From Austropuccinia psidii (taxonomy: Eukaryota > Basidiomycota > Pucciniomycetes > Pucciniales > Sphaerophragmiaceae), in contig JALGQZ010000015.1 of NCBI GenBank assembly GCA_023105745.1, positions 4,239,499 through 4,303,498 on the forward strand: DNA of 64,000 bases, in the 5' to 3' direction. Both the position numbers and the translations under genes were made by a program. The first letter of the stretch is position 1. Each line of letters opens with the position of its first letter. A model generated the notes under the pieces. That model was not told the DNA's origin. It saw only the letters and a list, made by a program, of their open reading frames with translations, and made no database searches. Positions 24,501-37,100 of this stretch are shown here, in pieces.

Positions 24501-27500
24501 TTTAGGAAAATACTACATACTTTACCTCTAAAACATTTGGGGAAACCATTTCAAGTCAAGCGTTAATAGTTTTAAGTTGAGATATTCAATTAAAAAGGGA
24601 AATTAAATTAATTTAGAAATTTCTCTTTTCCACTTCAAATCTACCATTTTCAAATTAACTCTTAATATTTGAAAGATTAATCTCATTTTAATTGAGCTGA
24701 CAGTTTTCAGTACTGTCTTCTCCCTGAATTATTTTCTTTATTATCAAAGTAAATCAATATATCTAAATAAAATCTCCCCTTATATTATATCTCAAAAAAG
24801 GATATAATAATCTCATTGGTTTCAAATGCTAATGTTATTATTAAAAGAAATCTCAGTATTGATACCTTATCTATTATATGTAATATTCCTTTATTTTTTA
24901 ACAATATTCCCCATTAATTGTTTTTTAAGAAGATAAATGTATATTAAGATCTTATGAAAATTTTTGAGTCTTAGAAATTGAAATTTAAGAGGGAATTAAC
25001 TTAAGATATCTAAAAAATCTCTCATAATATCCCTTATCAAAAGTAATAAACAGGTATGAATTTTCATTAAAATCTTGTATTAAATTTTGTTTTTTTTTTT
25101 AAATACAATGGATTTCATCTTAAGTACTCCAAAGCTTTATAGTCTAATATAAATGAAAATTGTTCTTTTTTATATTAGTTATATTCCTATTTAATAAATA
25201 AAAAAAGGATTTTTTATAATAAAATTATATCATATTATTTCATAAAATGTGGTATAAATTCTTATTTGAATTTCTTCATCATAAATCTCATAATTCAATT
25301 TCTGGTAGTATCTTCAATACTCTATATATAAAAATATTTTTTGAGCAATATAGAAACTGATTCCATCTACTTTAAGAAAAAAAAATTAATCAGAATGACT
25401 TTCAATAGTTTTTTTCTTCAAAAATATTTTTCAATTTTATTTACCGGTCTTCATATCTATGAGGAAATAAAAAGAAAATTTAATATTTTACTTTTCAAGA
25501 AAAAATTAGAGCTTCACTTGTAAATTGGGCTTTCAGAAGGAATTTAGTAAGATTTTTTGAAAATTCTATAATTATGTTTTATTTTTATCATTATGTGATA
25601 ATTTCAAAAAAAATGAGAAAAGAGCTACTTTTCAGAATCATAGGTGATTTTGATGTAGCTGTCTAAGGGTAAAATAAAAATAGGAAGTGAGATAATGATA
25701 AATTATTGCTTGAAAGAACTTTTTATGTGTTTAATCACAGTTTAATTACTTTAATGAGGAATATTTCAAAATTCATACAAGCTATAAACTTTATTTCAAA
25801 TTGGTTTTCTCAATATAATCAACAACAGTATTGGTTATTCATCAAAAAAATGATTACAAAAACAAAGACTGTTCTCAAGAAATTAAATTGAATTTTTCAG
25901 CTCCTTTTATTCATAATTATTAATATTTTCCAAAACCCTGTTTCACCTCATTTTGAGGCTAAATAATGAAGTCATTTTTCTTTTTACTTTTATAATAAAT
26001 AGGCTTATGAAAGCTGGTTGGAAACTATAATAGGAATTTTTTAATGATTATAAAAGTTAAGCTTCATTAAGAATAAAGTGGTCTCAGAATTTTTTTTGAA
26101 ATAAAAAGAAGGGAATAAAAGCTTATTAATAGATATATTTAGTACTACAATTGTTTATTTTATGAAAAAAAGGTATTTTTTCAAAGAAAGAATCTAACTT
26201 CAAATATGATTGTTTTGGGGGATAGTTCTGATAATATAATAATCTAAAGCTGAGATATAGCTCTTGCTACTGTAAAGAACCTGTATATTTCCTTAAATTA
26301 TGTTACATAGTTTTGAGAACAGGGAATCTCACAATTATTCAATTACTTTGCAGAAGATTAATTTAATTCTATTTGAAGCTTAGCTTTCAAAATATTTCAA
26401 TAATCTTATAAAAGAATATTTTTTGGTTCTAATTAACTTATTTTCAATTTCTTTGTTTTTATCGATCTATTTTGTTGAATTTGATCTTCCCAATTTAAGT
26501 AATTATTAAATTTATTCGGTAGGTTTTTCTTTCTTTCAATTGAAAATTAATTCTCTTGGTATCTTTTGAAATTAGTATCATTTTCTTATTTATTTTATGT
26601 ATTTTTAACCTAATTCTCTTGTTGATTTTTCTTTATTATCTTAGTTTTTTTCTTCTAATTTATACTAATTTTCCCTTTGTATAGAAAAAAATCATTTTTT
26701 GAAAGGTTTTTTATTATGATTATCTTTGAGTTTTTTTCCTTGTTTAAAGCTTAAAGAAATATCCTAAAAGTGATATATCTAAGGCTTTCAATATAATTCA
26801 TACTACACAAATTATTTTGCTACTTTGACATAGAATCCCAAGCTTTTAAAGCCCAAATGGTCTTTTGTAATTGATTTTCATGGGTTGGAACCCAAAAAAG
26901 AACCCTCTTTTTCAAACAAAAACAATTCAAAGAAAACAATCCTGAAAGATTTTAATCTCAAAATGAAAGAAAGAGAAAAATAATAAATGAGAAAATTAAA
27001 TAAAAAATGTAAAAGTACAATGATCAAGTTTTCAAATAAAATAAACTGAAAAACATGTTTTTCAAAATTATTAAAAAAAACTTCAATGATGGTAAAAAAA
27101 CTATTATTAGACAAAATCACATAAGCTATGAAAGAAGAAAGTTAAATATACCATAATAAGAGAAAAAACAATGAAATAAAAAAATGATTAAAAAAGGACA
27201 CAGATTTGATGAGAATCTAGAAATTTATTCAAAAATTAGTAGATATGGGCAAAAGTGGAGATAAGAAACAAAAAATAAAATACAAATAATTCAAAAAAAA
27301 TGCGACACAAGAGTTAAATAATCCTTGAATGAGTAATAATCAGAAAATTTCATTAGAGAAATCCCAATGATCTAGTCTATAGAATGACTAAATACACCAA
27401 ATAATTAAATTTTTAACAAATAATTAAATACTAATATTCAGACTTTTGAAAATATAAATTGTTTTTTTGCTAATGAGCATTAAAAATATGAAAAATTATT

Positions 27501-28289
27501 GATTGAAATAGGTCCTAAATGAGGGAGAAATGCAAAAAAATGCTCATATTAAAACCCACAAAGAGAATTAACATTTAATTTTTTTAATTGATTGAAGGAA
27601 TTTAATCAATATTTAGTTAGAATGAGCTTTTCAGAACCTGTAATGTGTGGGTATGAAACTCCAATCAAAAATGAAGTACTTCTCCTGTCCTTGAAATTTG
27701 TATATGGTAAGATTATGTAAGAATAGTAATTTTAAGGGTTTTCAAGAGAAAACATGCCAAAATTATTTTTTTAAACTTTTTCATTATATAAAATTAATAT
27801 TATGAAGATTCCTTGTTTTACTAAAATAAAAAATTTATCCAAAAATACTCCACAAGAGATATTTATGGCTACAAAAGAAATTCCTTCAAGGGAGATTGCA
27901 ATCGGACTTAATTAAGAAAATAATTTCAGGAAATTAATATGAGAACTGTATCTCTAAAATTAATATGAAAGAGAAAGAATTCCCAAAAGTGACTAGAGTA
28001 GATTTGGAAACAGTTCTGAAAGATGCTTTAATTCAATTTTGGGGTTTTTCAAGGGTAAAATGATTATAAATACTTACAAATGTTATTATAATAAATTTTT
28101 CACATGGATAGAATGTTAGAAATTCCTTAAAGGAGGTTATTGGAGTCTTTTATTTACTTTCTTAACAGCTATTAAATAATTGTAAAACAAACGATTCCAA
28201 CATGAAGAGAAAAGGGGGCAAAGAAGACATTCTTTTATAGCCACCAATTTTTCTTCAATTAGTCATGAGAAGCACACCGAGAACAGAAA
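21571..28289. other. long AT-rich spacer, no gene seen
   Basis: About 6.7 kb of very AT-rich DNA with only short chance frames (for example 22461-22664 minus, 25706-25891 plus, 26878-27120 minus), dominated by Phe, Leu, Ile, Lys and Asn. No RNA gene or element ends recognised. Likely ancient eroded repeats. Confidence 0.5.
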
Positions 28290-28680
28290 ATTGATTTATT
28301 AAATAACTTATCCCTGTTTTGGGCCAAAAAAGGGCTGGTTTTAGCTATTTTAGTCCTTTGATTTAGCCATTCCTATAGTAAGTAATACCTGCCTGTAAGC
28401 CTCCAAAACAAATCAGAATGTGTGTCAGAGAGCTTAGAGAGCTTTTTTTAAAAAGTCCTCTATTTAGCTTGAAGGTAGTTTTACCCTTTTGGAAAAAGCT
28501 AAAACTGTACTGGTTGATATCAAAACCTCACATCAATTGAGTAGCAGACTCTGTGATTCAATTTTGGGTCAAAATTAATGAGATTTTGCATGAATTTTGA
28601 AACAAAATTCCTTTTGTGAGGGAATTTGGGGGATTCTGGCACCCTTGAAACCAAGTTTTCTTTTCCCCCCAAAATTTAAT
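28290..28680 (-). repeat. inverted copy of the 600-1130 repeat
   Basis: On the minus strand it carries GAGGTTTTGATATCAACCAG and CAGCCCTTTTTTGG in the same order and spacing as 600-1130. Confidence 0.55.
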
Positions 28681-31359
28681 TTTTCCAGTTTTTTTTCTTT
28701 AATACCTCATCTTTTATTATGCTTAAAATTCTAAAAATGTAATTCAATTGAAAAATTACAGTACACAACTGTAATTTTCAATTCCTCATATGTAAATTTA
28801 AGTTCACTTATTTGATACATGCACACATTTTGATATTTCAATTCAGGATCTTGTCCTTCAATTCCTCACAGCTTTTAAGCTACACACAAAACCTCAATTT
28901 CAACACAAAATTTTATGGTTAACACCATATGTGGTTAAAATTGATTTAAGGCTTTGAGGATTCTCACATTTCATACAGAAAATACTAAAACTCAATTCAA
29001 GATGATTTAGAGTTGAGTTACAGAAGTTTCACTCATAGTTGACCCTACCTGAAATCTTATGAGGAATCCAATGGTGAAATGCTTTTCATATTCTTATTTA
29101 TTAGATACAATTATATAATAATGTTTATAAATTTGTTTCCAAAAAAGTCTCTCATTTTTAATATTTTTGTCAAAAAGTTATTTTTACTCAATTGTTTTAA
29201 GTAAACAATATTGCTTAGATTATTCATTAGAGTTTTATATTTATATCAATTTCTTATTACAATTTATTATTCTTCTATATTTTAATTGTAATTTTCTTTT
29301 GAATTATGACTTATTTTCAATTTTTGTGGTCTTTTGAATATATTAAAATACCTCTAAGGCTCACAGATCCCTTCCTTTTACAAGTGAACTCCTGTGAGTT
29401 TCTGAAGAGATTATGGTTTTTGATGGGAATCTGTATAGCCCAAGGACCAAAACTAATTATGTGGAAGAGGAACTCTATTCATATTTTTTTATATCTGAGG
29501 AAAGAGGGTCTAAACGTTTTCAAGTTGTTCCATGTTTTTTTGCAAAGTTTGTGACTCTTTTCTGTATTTTGGATGAATATTTTCTTACTGATGTAATTAT
29601 TTGAGAATCTAGGGTCCTTATCTTCATGGTTAGTGGTGATATTTAAGATCTTTCTATCATTTAATAGGTGATATTTTTAAGGTAAATACAGCTTTCTTAA
29701 ATAATATTGTCTATATTTAAATTTAATGAGAAAATGTGGGAGAAATTCAGTCATTTTTTATGGTGATCATGTCATAATTTAGATAACCTGGATCCTTGAT
29801 TACTAAGTCTATTAATTCACTTCTCATCTCCTTATATCCTGGGAAGAATTATCTTCATGAATTAGTGATACACCCAATTTCAGTCAACACATTAACATTT
29901 TTTGTAACTGTAGCATAGCTACAATAAGGACTACCCTATAAATATGAAAAATTAGTTTCAATCCCATATAAAACCCATCCTCTTTCTTGTGAAAATAAAA
30001 TGCTATTGTAAATCCAATTGATCATAGTGATCCCCTTAAGCACTCTGATGAAATTTGTATGGTACACCTGGAATACCCTTGTTATATTCATACTTTGTCC
30101 ACTTTCTCATTTACTCATAACCCTAGGCTTTAAATTCTCCATAATCAATCAAAATGGCTGCCTCATTGTGGTCCTAGAAAATTCATACTCATTTTTTGAA
30201 ATAAAGTCCATTATTTAGGAATAGACTACTTCATAAGGGATTGAAGTACATTAGATAAATTTAATTTTATAATTTATTTATCTTCCAAGTTGAAATTCAA
30301 CAAAAATCTTAAATTTTTTCAATTTCTGAAATGCAAATCTTATCCACTCTCAAAGTAAGCTATGTATATAGCCTAACTTTCATTTTATAACTAAATCATA
30401 CCTTCTTTTTCACTTAATCAAAATTAAATTAATTTTTATTACCACTCTCATGCTAAAGCCTTTCCCTGAAACCTATTTTGATGCATATCAATTGTAACTA
30501 GGACCTCATGAGCTTTGATAAATATTCCATTACCATACACAATAATTTAAAAAAATAAAAAAAAGTAAGATGGAGGAATATGAATAAATGAAATAATTTA
30601 TGGTTTGGTTAAAACACCCCCTTTATATATAATTTTGAATTTAATTGGGGGAACTGGGGTATTATATCATTGTACCTACCTTTACTTATTAACTCAAATA
30701 CAATTAAGTTAATATTTGATTGTTTTTAGTAAGTCATATAAATCTGAAAAACTTTAGAATACTTAAATTATAACCAAAAAACTGAATTTAAAAAGACAAA
30801 ATATTTATCTTTCAGATTGACCATCAATCAAACCTTCTATATTAATACCATAAAATTAATCAATTGAATTGAAAATTTAACTAAAAATCCTTTCACAGAA
30901 ATTATGTCAGCTAAAACCTTTCCATGTCAAGATACCCTTATTGAATTAAGATCCATATATTCATGTGACAAATTAAAGCTATTTACAGGAGATTATTAAT
31001 GAAAAACAAAGTCACATGGAATTATTTAAAGAAATTCCTCACAAAATCCAAAATTACTAGATATTGAAACAATAAAATTTTAATCATAACCAACCAATTG
31101 AGGCTGTGAAAGCTCATTAAAGATTTTTGGTAAAATCACAATAAGAATCATTTAATAAAAAGAATTTATCTTCACAAGGGGAACACATGTAGTAGAATAG
31201 ATTTTACCAGGAGACATATGGAGACCCCTCATTCTTCATGGAAATTATATACCAAGAAACAAAGAAATAAATCCCTGCCTTACTACAAGGGAATCTAGAG
31301 AGTTTTGAAAAAATCTCAGTGATCAATCTTAGTATATAAAGTAAATTCAAAATTTTATT
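28681..31359. other. AT-rich spacer with weak LTR-like similarity
   Basis: The stretch 28850-29060 has short matches in order (ACACACAAAACCTCAATTT, GGATTCTCACATTT) to the LTR at 11130-11330, suggesting a very old LTR trace. The overlapping frames at 29306-29604 and the 66-codon frame at 30018-30218 look like chance. No gene supported. Confidence 0.4.
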
Positions 31360-32600
31360 ATTATTTTTATTTCTATTATTATCATTATCAGTTAATATTG
31401 TTAGTATAAATCATTTATTAATATTATAGCTGTAATTGAAAAAAAAAATTCTAATATTTAATATTAACCATTAATTTAAAGTATTAAATAATCACTATTT
31501 ATTAAAATTATTATTTCATTATTTATACCAAAAAAAAAAAAAAATTAAAAATTAAAAATTGAAATAAAATTAAAATTCAATTTATCTTATTTGAACTTAA
31601 AACTTATTGAAAATTAAATCTTAAATACTTGATAAAAATAAACTTAAAACCAACTATTTCAAAAAATTAATAATATTATTAATATTATTATTATTATTAT
31701 TAGGGTTTTTATAAAAAGATTTTAGTTCTAACATGTTTTAGCCAAAAAAAAAAAAAATCTGGTAATAAAATGTAAGATTATATTAAAAACATGTAATCAA
31801 TGCCTCAATTCCCTTTTTTTTTTTTTTTTTTTTTTTGAAAATCCCTTTCAAAAATTCTTTTCAATAATAAAATAAAACTCTTGGAATTTTTTTTTTTTTT
31901 TTGAATAAAACTCTTTTTTTTTTTTTTTTTTTTTTATAAAATTCTTATCATTTTCTTAGTTATATAGGTTAATTCCCCTCATTTGATTTTTTTTTTCTTT
32001 TTAAACATATAATTTAATTTTACCCTTAAAAAGAAAAGTTCATTTTCTAAGAAATCTTTTTTTATTTTTTTTTTTATTTTTTTGCCCTTTTTTTCTCTTT
32101 TAAATATAAAATTGTTTTTTTTTTTTAAAAAAAAAAAATCAAAATCAAAATAAATGAAAGTTTTTATAGATTTTTTCAAATTATTTTTTTTATTTTTTTG
32201 GTGATTTTCTCAAAAAACAATTTTAATTTAGAATAAAAATAAATCAAAAAAAAAAAAAAAAGTTGAAAAAAAAGTTTTTGTGTGTTTGACAAAATCACCA
32301 ATACATACAAAAAAAATCAAAAAAAAAAAAATTAAAAATATTCAAAATCTTACTCCGTCGTTTTTTTTGTCCAAAAAAAATGTGTTTATGAGAATCTTAT
32401 TATTACTATTATTATTATTAAAAAAACTAAATATATATTTAATTAATTATTATTATTTTTAATTATTAATTCTTAAATTAATTAAATATAAAAGATTTGT
32501 AAAATTAATTAATTAATTAAATAATTATTATTAGACTTATTTACTTTTACAAGTTTTTTTTTCTTTAATTTTGTATTTATAATTTGAAATTTAACAATTT
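31360..32600. repeat. low-complexity A/T block with homopolymer tracts and ATT microsatellites
   Basis: It contains ATT-type microsatellites (31660-31700, 32395-32460), AATT runs (32500-32520) and many T or A tracts of 12-22 bases (31810-31835, 31888-31905, 31914-31935, 32115-32140, 32245-32265). Frames here (31979-32179 minus, 32280-32462 plus) are artefacts of homopolymers. Confidence 0.8.
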
Positions 32601-33418
32601 AATTTGATTCAAGTTAATTAAAATATGATTAATGGTTATCTATTCTTTAAAATGAAAATTCTTTTATTCATAATTTTACATTTTTGGTCTTGTCTGCAGC
32701 AATTTGAATAGAGCTTCACTGTTAAATCTTCGTCGTTTGTATTCCTTTTGAGACATCCCAGACTTATCCAGTCTGCAATGATCAGCGGCACAAGTTTCAG
32801 TTTAGCTAAAATATGCTTGTAATTAGGGCTACCCCAAACAGCTTTGGGACCCGTTAGCCAATCAATGCTGATCTATTTGTGACAGAATTTTGCTTTTGTT
32901 TTACTTCTTAACTTCACAGGTGAGCTGTATTTCTGCTCTGCTTAGGCAATGTCATTTATTCATGACAGTATTGTTCTTTTGTTTCACTCTTTGACTCACA
33001 TAGGAAGCATTATCATTAGTTTTGTTAGAATGTCTTAGACGGGTATTTCAGCTTGGACGCAAGACCAAATAGAAGCGATAGTCTGTTAAATTGAATGAAA
33101 GCTTGACTTTTTCGTCAGTATGTAGAAAAGTCAGCACATTGGGAAATTTAAGCGCTTGAAGCGATAGCAACTGCTAAAACATTTTCTTAAAAACCGAGTT
33201 TTCTAATAACAAACGAATTTTTAAATCATGTAAACAAGAGCAAAGAAAGTTTCGAGTTACAGTACTACTTGTCCTTTTTTTTCTTAAAAAACAAACAAAT
33301 GAACATGATCCCGCAAACGAAAAAATCCCTTTTTCCTAAAAACAATCCAATCATAACGGTTTCAACCACTGGCTTTTTTTGTAAGTCTTTTCGTTCGCAA
33401 GAATAACTTCCGTTTTTT
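32601..33418. other. downstream flank of the BAR-like gene
   Basis: Base composition changes from near-pure A/T to ordinary sequence with CpGs at about 32690, marking the edge of the gene island. It is the 3' flank of the minus-strand gene. No frame here looks coding. Confidence 0.5.
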
Positions 33419-35670
33419 TCATCCCTTTAACCTCTCGTTCAAGTTATTCATAGCTTCTTTAGCTTCCAAGTAATCTGAAGCTAGACTTGATTCTGATCTT
33501 CTTACTTGGTCATCATGACTGATAATACTGTGGTAATCCATGGCTTCAATTAAACTGGGTGGTGTTGAAGGCCTTTTAGTTTGATCATCTGAACCACTCT
33601 CTTGTTCTTCAATTTTAAAGAGTTGCAAGGAAGCTCTGAGCGGTGATTTAGGTTTAACTGTTTCATTTTCGATTATGTTGTCTGATGATTTTGCTTTCAA
33701 TTTTTCAAAATTAATTGATGCGTTGGAATGATTGGATTGCATTGATGTGCTCATTGGCCTTTTTGAGCTATTACCGAATTTTCTTTCCTCAGTTGTTTCA
33801 CGTAAATTCCGATTAAATGTTTGCAATTGATCAGGTACAGAATTCAGCTCATTAGTTTGTTCTTCATCTGTTTCATATGAGTTTGAAAAGTTCATAACGG
33901 TTGTCCTCCTAAGTTGACGAGGAGGATTAACTGGTTGATCTTCTTGAGATGATTGATCCGAAACAACTGATAGTCTATTCATTGTAGGCCAAACTGAGGG
34001 TGATGAGAGTTCAGTATTATGAGGTTTTGATTTATCGTTTGATCTAAAAGCTTGAAGACCCATCAGACTACGACTCCTCATTTTCCGTTGATGCCAATAT
34101 TCATTCAGTTTTTTTTCTATGTTTCGTTGACGCTTTTTGTTTCCAAAGTTTTCGATCATTGTCATGATTCCACGGGAAAAGAATCTCAAGGATCCAAGTG
34201 GTTGATGATGTTTTCTGTAAGGTTTTGGTATTACAACTAAATGTGATGGTTGTTTGGTGATTTGATGACCTTGATTTTGATTTGAATGAAACAAGACATC
34301 TTGATCTTGTCCTGAATATCTCCTTGAGTTAAATCTTTGATAACTAGTTCTATAACTTGATTGATGAGAGGGTTGAGAGTTGGTTAAAGTTGGACATCTT
34401 TCTTCACCATCTGATGGTCTAGATCTAGATAATCTGTTGGCAGTTTTAGAGAGTTTCCTTTTTGAATGTGAATGGGCTAAAGAAGTAGGCCTTGTTGGAT
34501 GATGATCTGATGATAAGTTAGGATTAAGACGATGGGTATTTGAATTGGTTGAGGATGATAGATTAGGACCAAGACAATGGGAATTTGAATTAGTAGAGGA
34601 TGATAGATTAGGACCAAGACGATGAGAATTTGAATTAGTTGAAGATGACAAATTAGGACAAAGACGATGAGAACTTGAACGAATTGAGGATGAAGGATTC
34701 AAAGGAATATGATTTTGAGGAGAAGGGTCATGATAGAGTTGTTGGGTTCTGGTTTGAGTCGAAAAAGAGGGATGAGTGGTATAGGGTGGATCCAATGAAT
34801 CCATCACAACATTATAATCATCGTTAGAAGGGTCTAATTGGAAACATTTGATCAATTTCAAATACTTATCAGATCATTGGAAAATTAAGAATTAAAACCT
34901 TACCATGAAAGATGGCGTTTTGCTCGGTTTCAAATTGAGTCAAAAGGTCGATAGCTTGTTGAGTATTAGATTGAATGATTTGACCTAATTTATTGAAAGA
35001 TTCCAATTTAGATTTTAAAGCTAATCTTAATCCATGTTGTTTTAAATGATTTAAAGAGTTTGATTCTAATTCAAAATAATGTTCAATTGATCTTAATTCG
35101 CGTTTCGTATCTTGATGTTTGATTTTAAATTTTAAATCTTCTGATGCAATAATTTGTGATTTATTATTTAATTTAACTAAACGTTTTAAGATATCATGTT
35201 TAGCTTTTAAAGTGATTTGCAAATTTAATTCCCTATCATTTAAATCTTTTAAATAAGCTCTAAAATCAGATAAACCGTTTGCATAATTATTTTGAGCCTT
35301 TGAACAATTTGATAAAAGGTTTGAGATGATCGTTAAAAGATTCTAAAATTCCCATCAATTAATTGAAAATTAATCAAAAGCAAAGAAACCAAAGCAAGAA
35401 ATGATTATTTTAAAGTCTTACAGAAAATTCAGGTTCATAAGATTGCGAGTTTAGCCAAGAGTTGAGGATTGAGTTGGATGAATTAAATTGATGAATCCAA
35501 GATCTAAAGCTAAATTAAAACAAGGCGAATATGATGAATGATTTAATTGAATTTGCTAGAATCCAAATGGAATCAACTGACCAAAGTTCTTGAAATTTCT
35601 CAAACTTGATTGATTGATTTAATAGATTCAATTTTGATGTGATGGTTTCTTGATTTATTGATGGATCCAT
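33419..35670 (-). CDS. four-exon BAR-like protein, possibly Pil1/Lsp1-type eisosome protein
   Basis: Predicted exons (minus): 35670-35582, 35509-35422, 35342-34904, 34833-33419. Introns are 72, 79 and 70 nt, all GT-AG (GTCAGT, GTAAGA, GTAAGG donors); phases join without stops, giving about 676 residues. The start is the ATG at 35670. Residues ~30-205 form a helical, coiled-coil-rich region (NLLTIISNLL, NYANGLSDFRAYLKDL, ELRSIEHYFELES, LALKSKLESF) whose layout resembles fungal Pil1/Lsp1 BAR domains, which bend the plasma membrane at eisosomes. The C-terminal ~470 residues are Ser/Asn/Pro/Gln-rich and probably disordered, with four 15-residue repeats (~258-315) and basic patches (KKRQRNIEKKL, HSKRKLSK). 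It is the only apparently intact gene in the window. Exon 1 and its donor are least certain. Alternative: another fungal BAR protein. Confidence 0.6.
34508..34669 (-). repeat. 45-bp coding tandem repeat (15-residue units)
   Basis: Four units begin HRLCPNLSS, HRLGPNLSS, HCLGPNLSS and HRLNPNLSS, the first three followed by STNSNS/T. They encode part of the Ser-rich tail of the BAR-like protein and keep the frame. Confidence 0.85.
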
Positions 35671-36757
35671 ACTAAGCAGTAAATACTAAAAAAATTTGAA
35701 ATAAAATTTTACTAAAATAGTTTAAAAATCTTGGAAAGAAGCAATCAATTAAATCGCAAGTATATACAGTCCAGAGTAACGTGCGTATGAGTGTATTTTT
35801 TGAAGAGAAAACGAGTTGTGAGAAGATGTGTTTAATTTTCGACACGTTCTTTATCGAAAGCACGGCTGTAAACGAATTCCTATCCAGCTCATCATCATTA
35901 CTGTCTCATCGGCTGGATACCATTATGGGCTCTTGCTCTTGCTAGTACGTGTACGCAATTCCGTGAATGAGTCCAGTCTCGGAGTCTTGAGCTTGGTCCG
36001 CTTGGTCAAGTCAGTTTAAGAATTTGTCTTGGACCAGGTGTAACTGTCACGGTGTCTGTGTACTGTACAGTTACGTGATTGCTAAAAAACAGTATAAATC
36101 GATGTAAGTCTGATTGTTCGATCCAAGTCGATTGCCATCGAATGAAATCGATTGAAAGCTAGTCTTGACTGGTTAAATTGAGAGTGACGGATGAGAGGAT
36201 CAGTCTGAGTACGGATGGAGCTCCCATCGAATGAACGATATCCTTGTTTTGGCTAGACTTCCCTGCTCAGTCATTGATCCATGAGCTTCATCGATCCTTG
36301 ACGTCTACTTCCGAGACCTCACCAGCCAGATCGAGACTTGTGAGAAAGAATTCAGTTTTTGAGCAAGAAATCCTAGTGGTGGATGTTGGGAAGCCATGAA
36401 AATTCTTCGTTTGTGAAGAAATGCCTTGATGGAGCAAGCACGATGGATGGACTGGATGGTCTTATCAAGGATCTCACTCCATCGACTTTGAAGACATCGG
36501 CCAAGGTGCCATGACGCCCATCTGCCGATGACCCACCCTCCTCTTTCTGGATTTCGTTTAATCTCAATCATCGCTCCAAAATCAAAAAACTTGAACATTC
36601 TAGGTCCTTGAGCATTCGCCATTGGGGCCATACTCCAAGAAATTATGAAATCGATCAGAAATCTGGAATCATGTGATGCCTTGGGTCTTGATTTGTTTCT
36701 AGGAATACTGCAAAGAGCCTTAGCTGCTCTTATGTTTTGGACCAAGGTATCTAATGA
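35671..36757. other. upstream region of the BAR-like gene
   Basis: Ordinary-composition DNA with many CpGs (35830-36300), a likely promoter/5' UTR zone for the minus-strand gene and possibly a divergent plus-strand gene whose remnant is at 36758. Minus-strand frames 36305-36745 and 36373-36567 are open but overlap each other and the plus-strand remnant; I do not recognise them. No clear TATA box assigned. Confidence 0.4.
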
Positions 36758-37100
36758 ATCGGCAAGTTTTTCAATATCAATCAGAAGATTTCGCTGCCAT
36801 CCAAATCATCACCGTCAAAGAGCGAGAGCAGGAAGGAATCTACCAAATTTTTTGAGGGCGTCAATGGTGATCACTCAGCTGGGGCTTTGGCTGCATGCTT
36901 TGGAGATGAAATGGAGGAATATACCTTGCTGCAGGGCATCGAGTACATTCTATCACTAGGGAAATGCTTCGAGCAATATCACCAAGGCCTTCAACATCCG
37001 AATCAAAAGGAAATATGCTACAAGTGGAGCACATTGAACCCATGAAGAGAAATCTCGTCACCGTTCTTGAATTCTGCGTAGCTGCCTCACATCCGATTTG
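36758..37100 (+). pseudogene. unassigned gene remnant (3' end)
   Basis: A plus-strand frame open from 36758 to TGA 37043 reads KFFNINQKISLPSK, then a Ser/Lys-rich linker, then GVNGDHSAGALAACFGDEM, TLLQGIEYILSLGKCFEQY and HQGLQHPNQK. At about 36998-37010 the sense switches one frame, continuing MLQVEHIEPMKRNLVTVLEF to a TGA near 37098. The residue mix and helical pattern look like real protein, unlike the surroundings. I see no ATG in frame and cannot assign a family. Either it is the last exon of a gene with a frameshift or it has a short unseen intron. Confidence 0.35.

Noticed and set aside
31979..32462. Two Lys/Phe-rich frames
   Set aside because: Produced by A and T homopolymers.
34052..34240. 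62-codon plus-strand frame inside the BAR-like gene
   Set aside because: Antisense to the long Ser-rich exon and without domain features.
36305..36745. 146-codon minus-strand frame upstream of the BAR-like gene
   Set aside because: Overlaps other open frames on both strands in the same GC-richer DNA, and its residues resemble no family; weaker than the plus-strand remnant.
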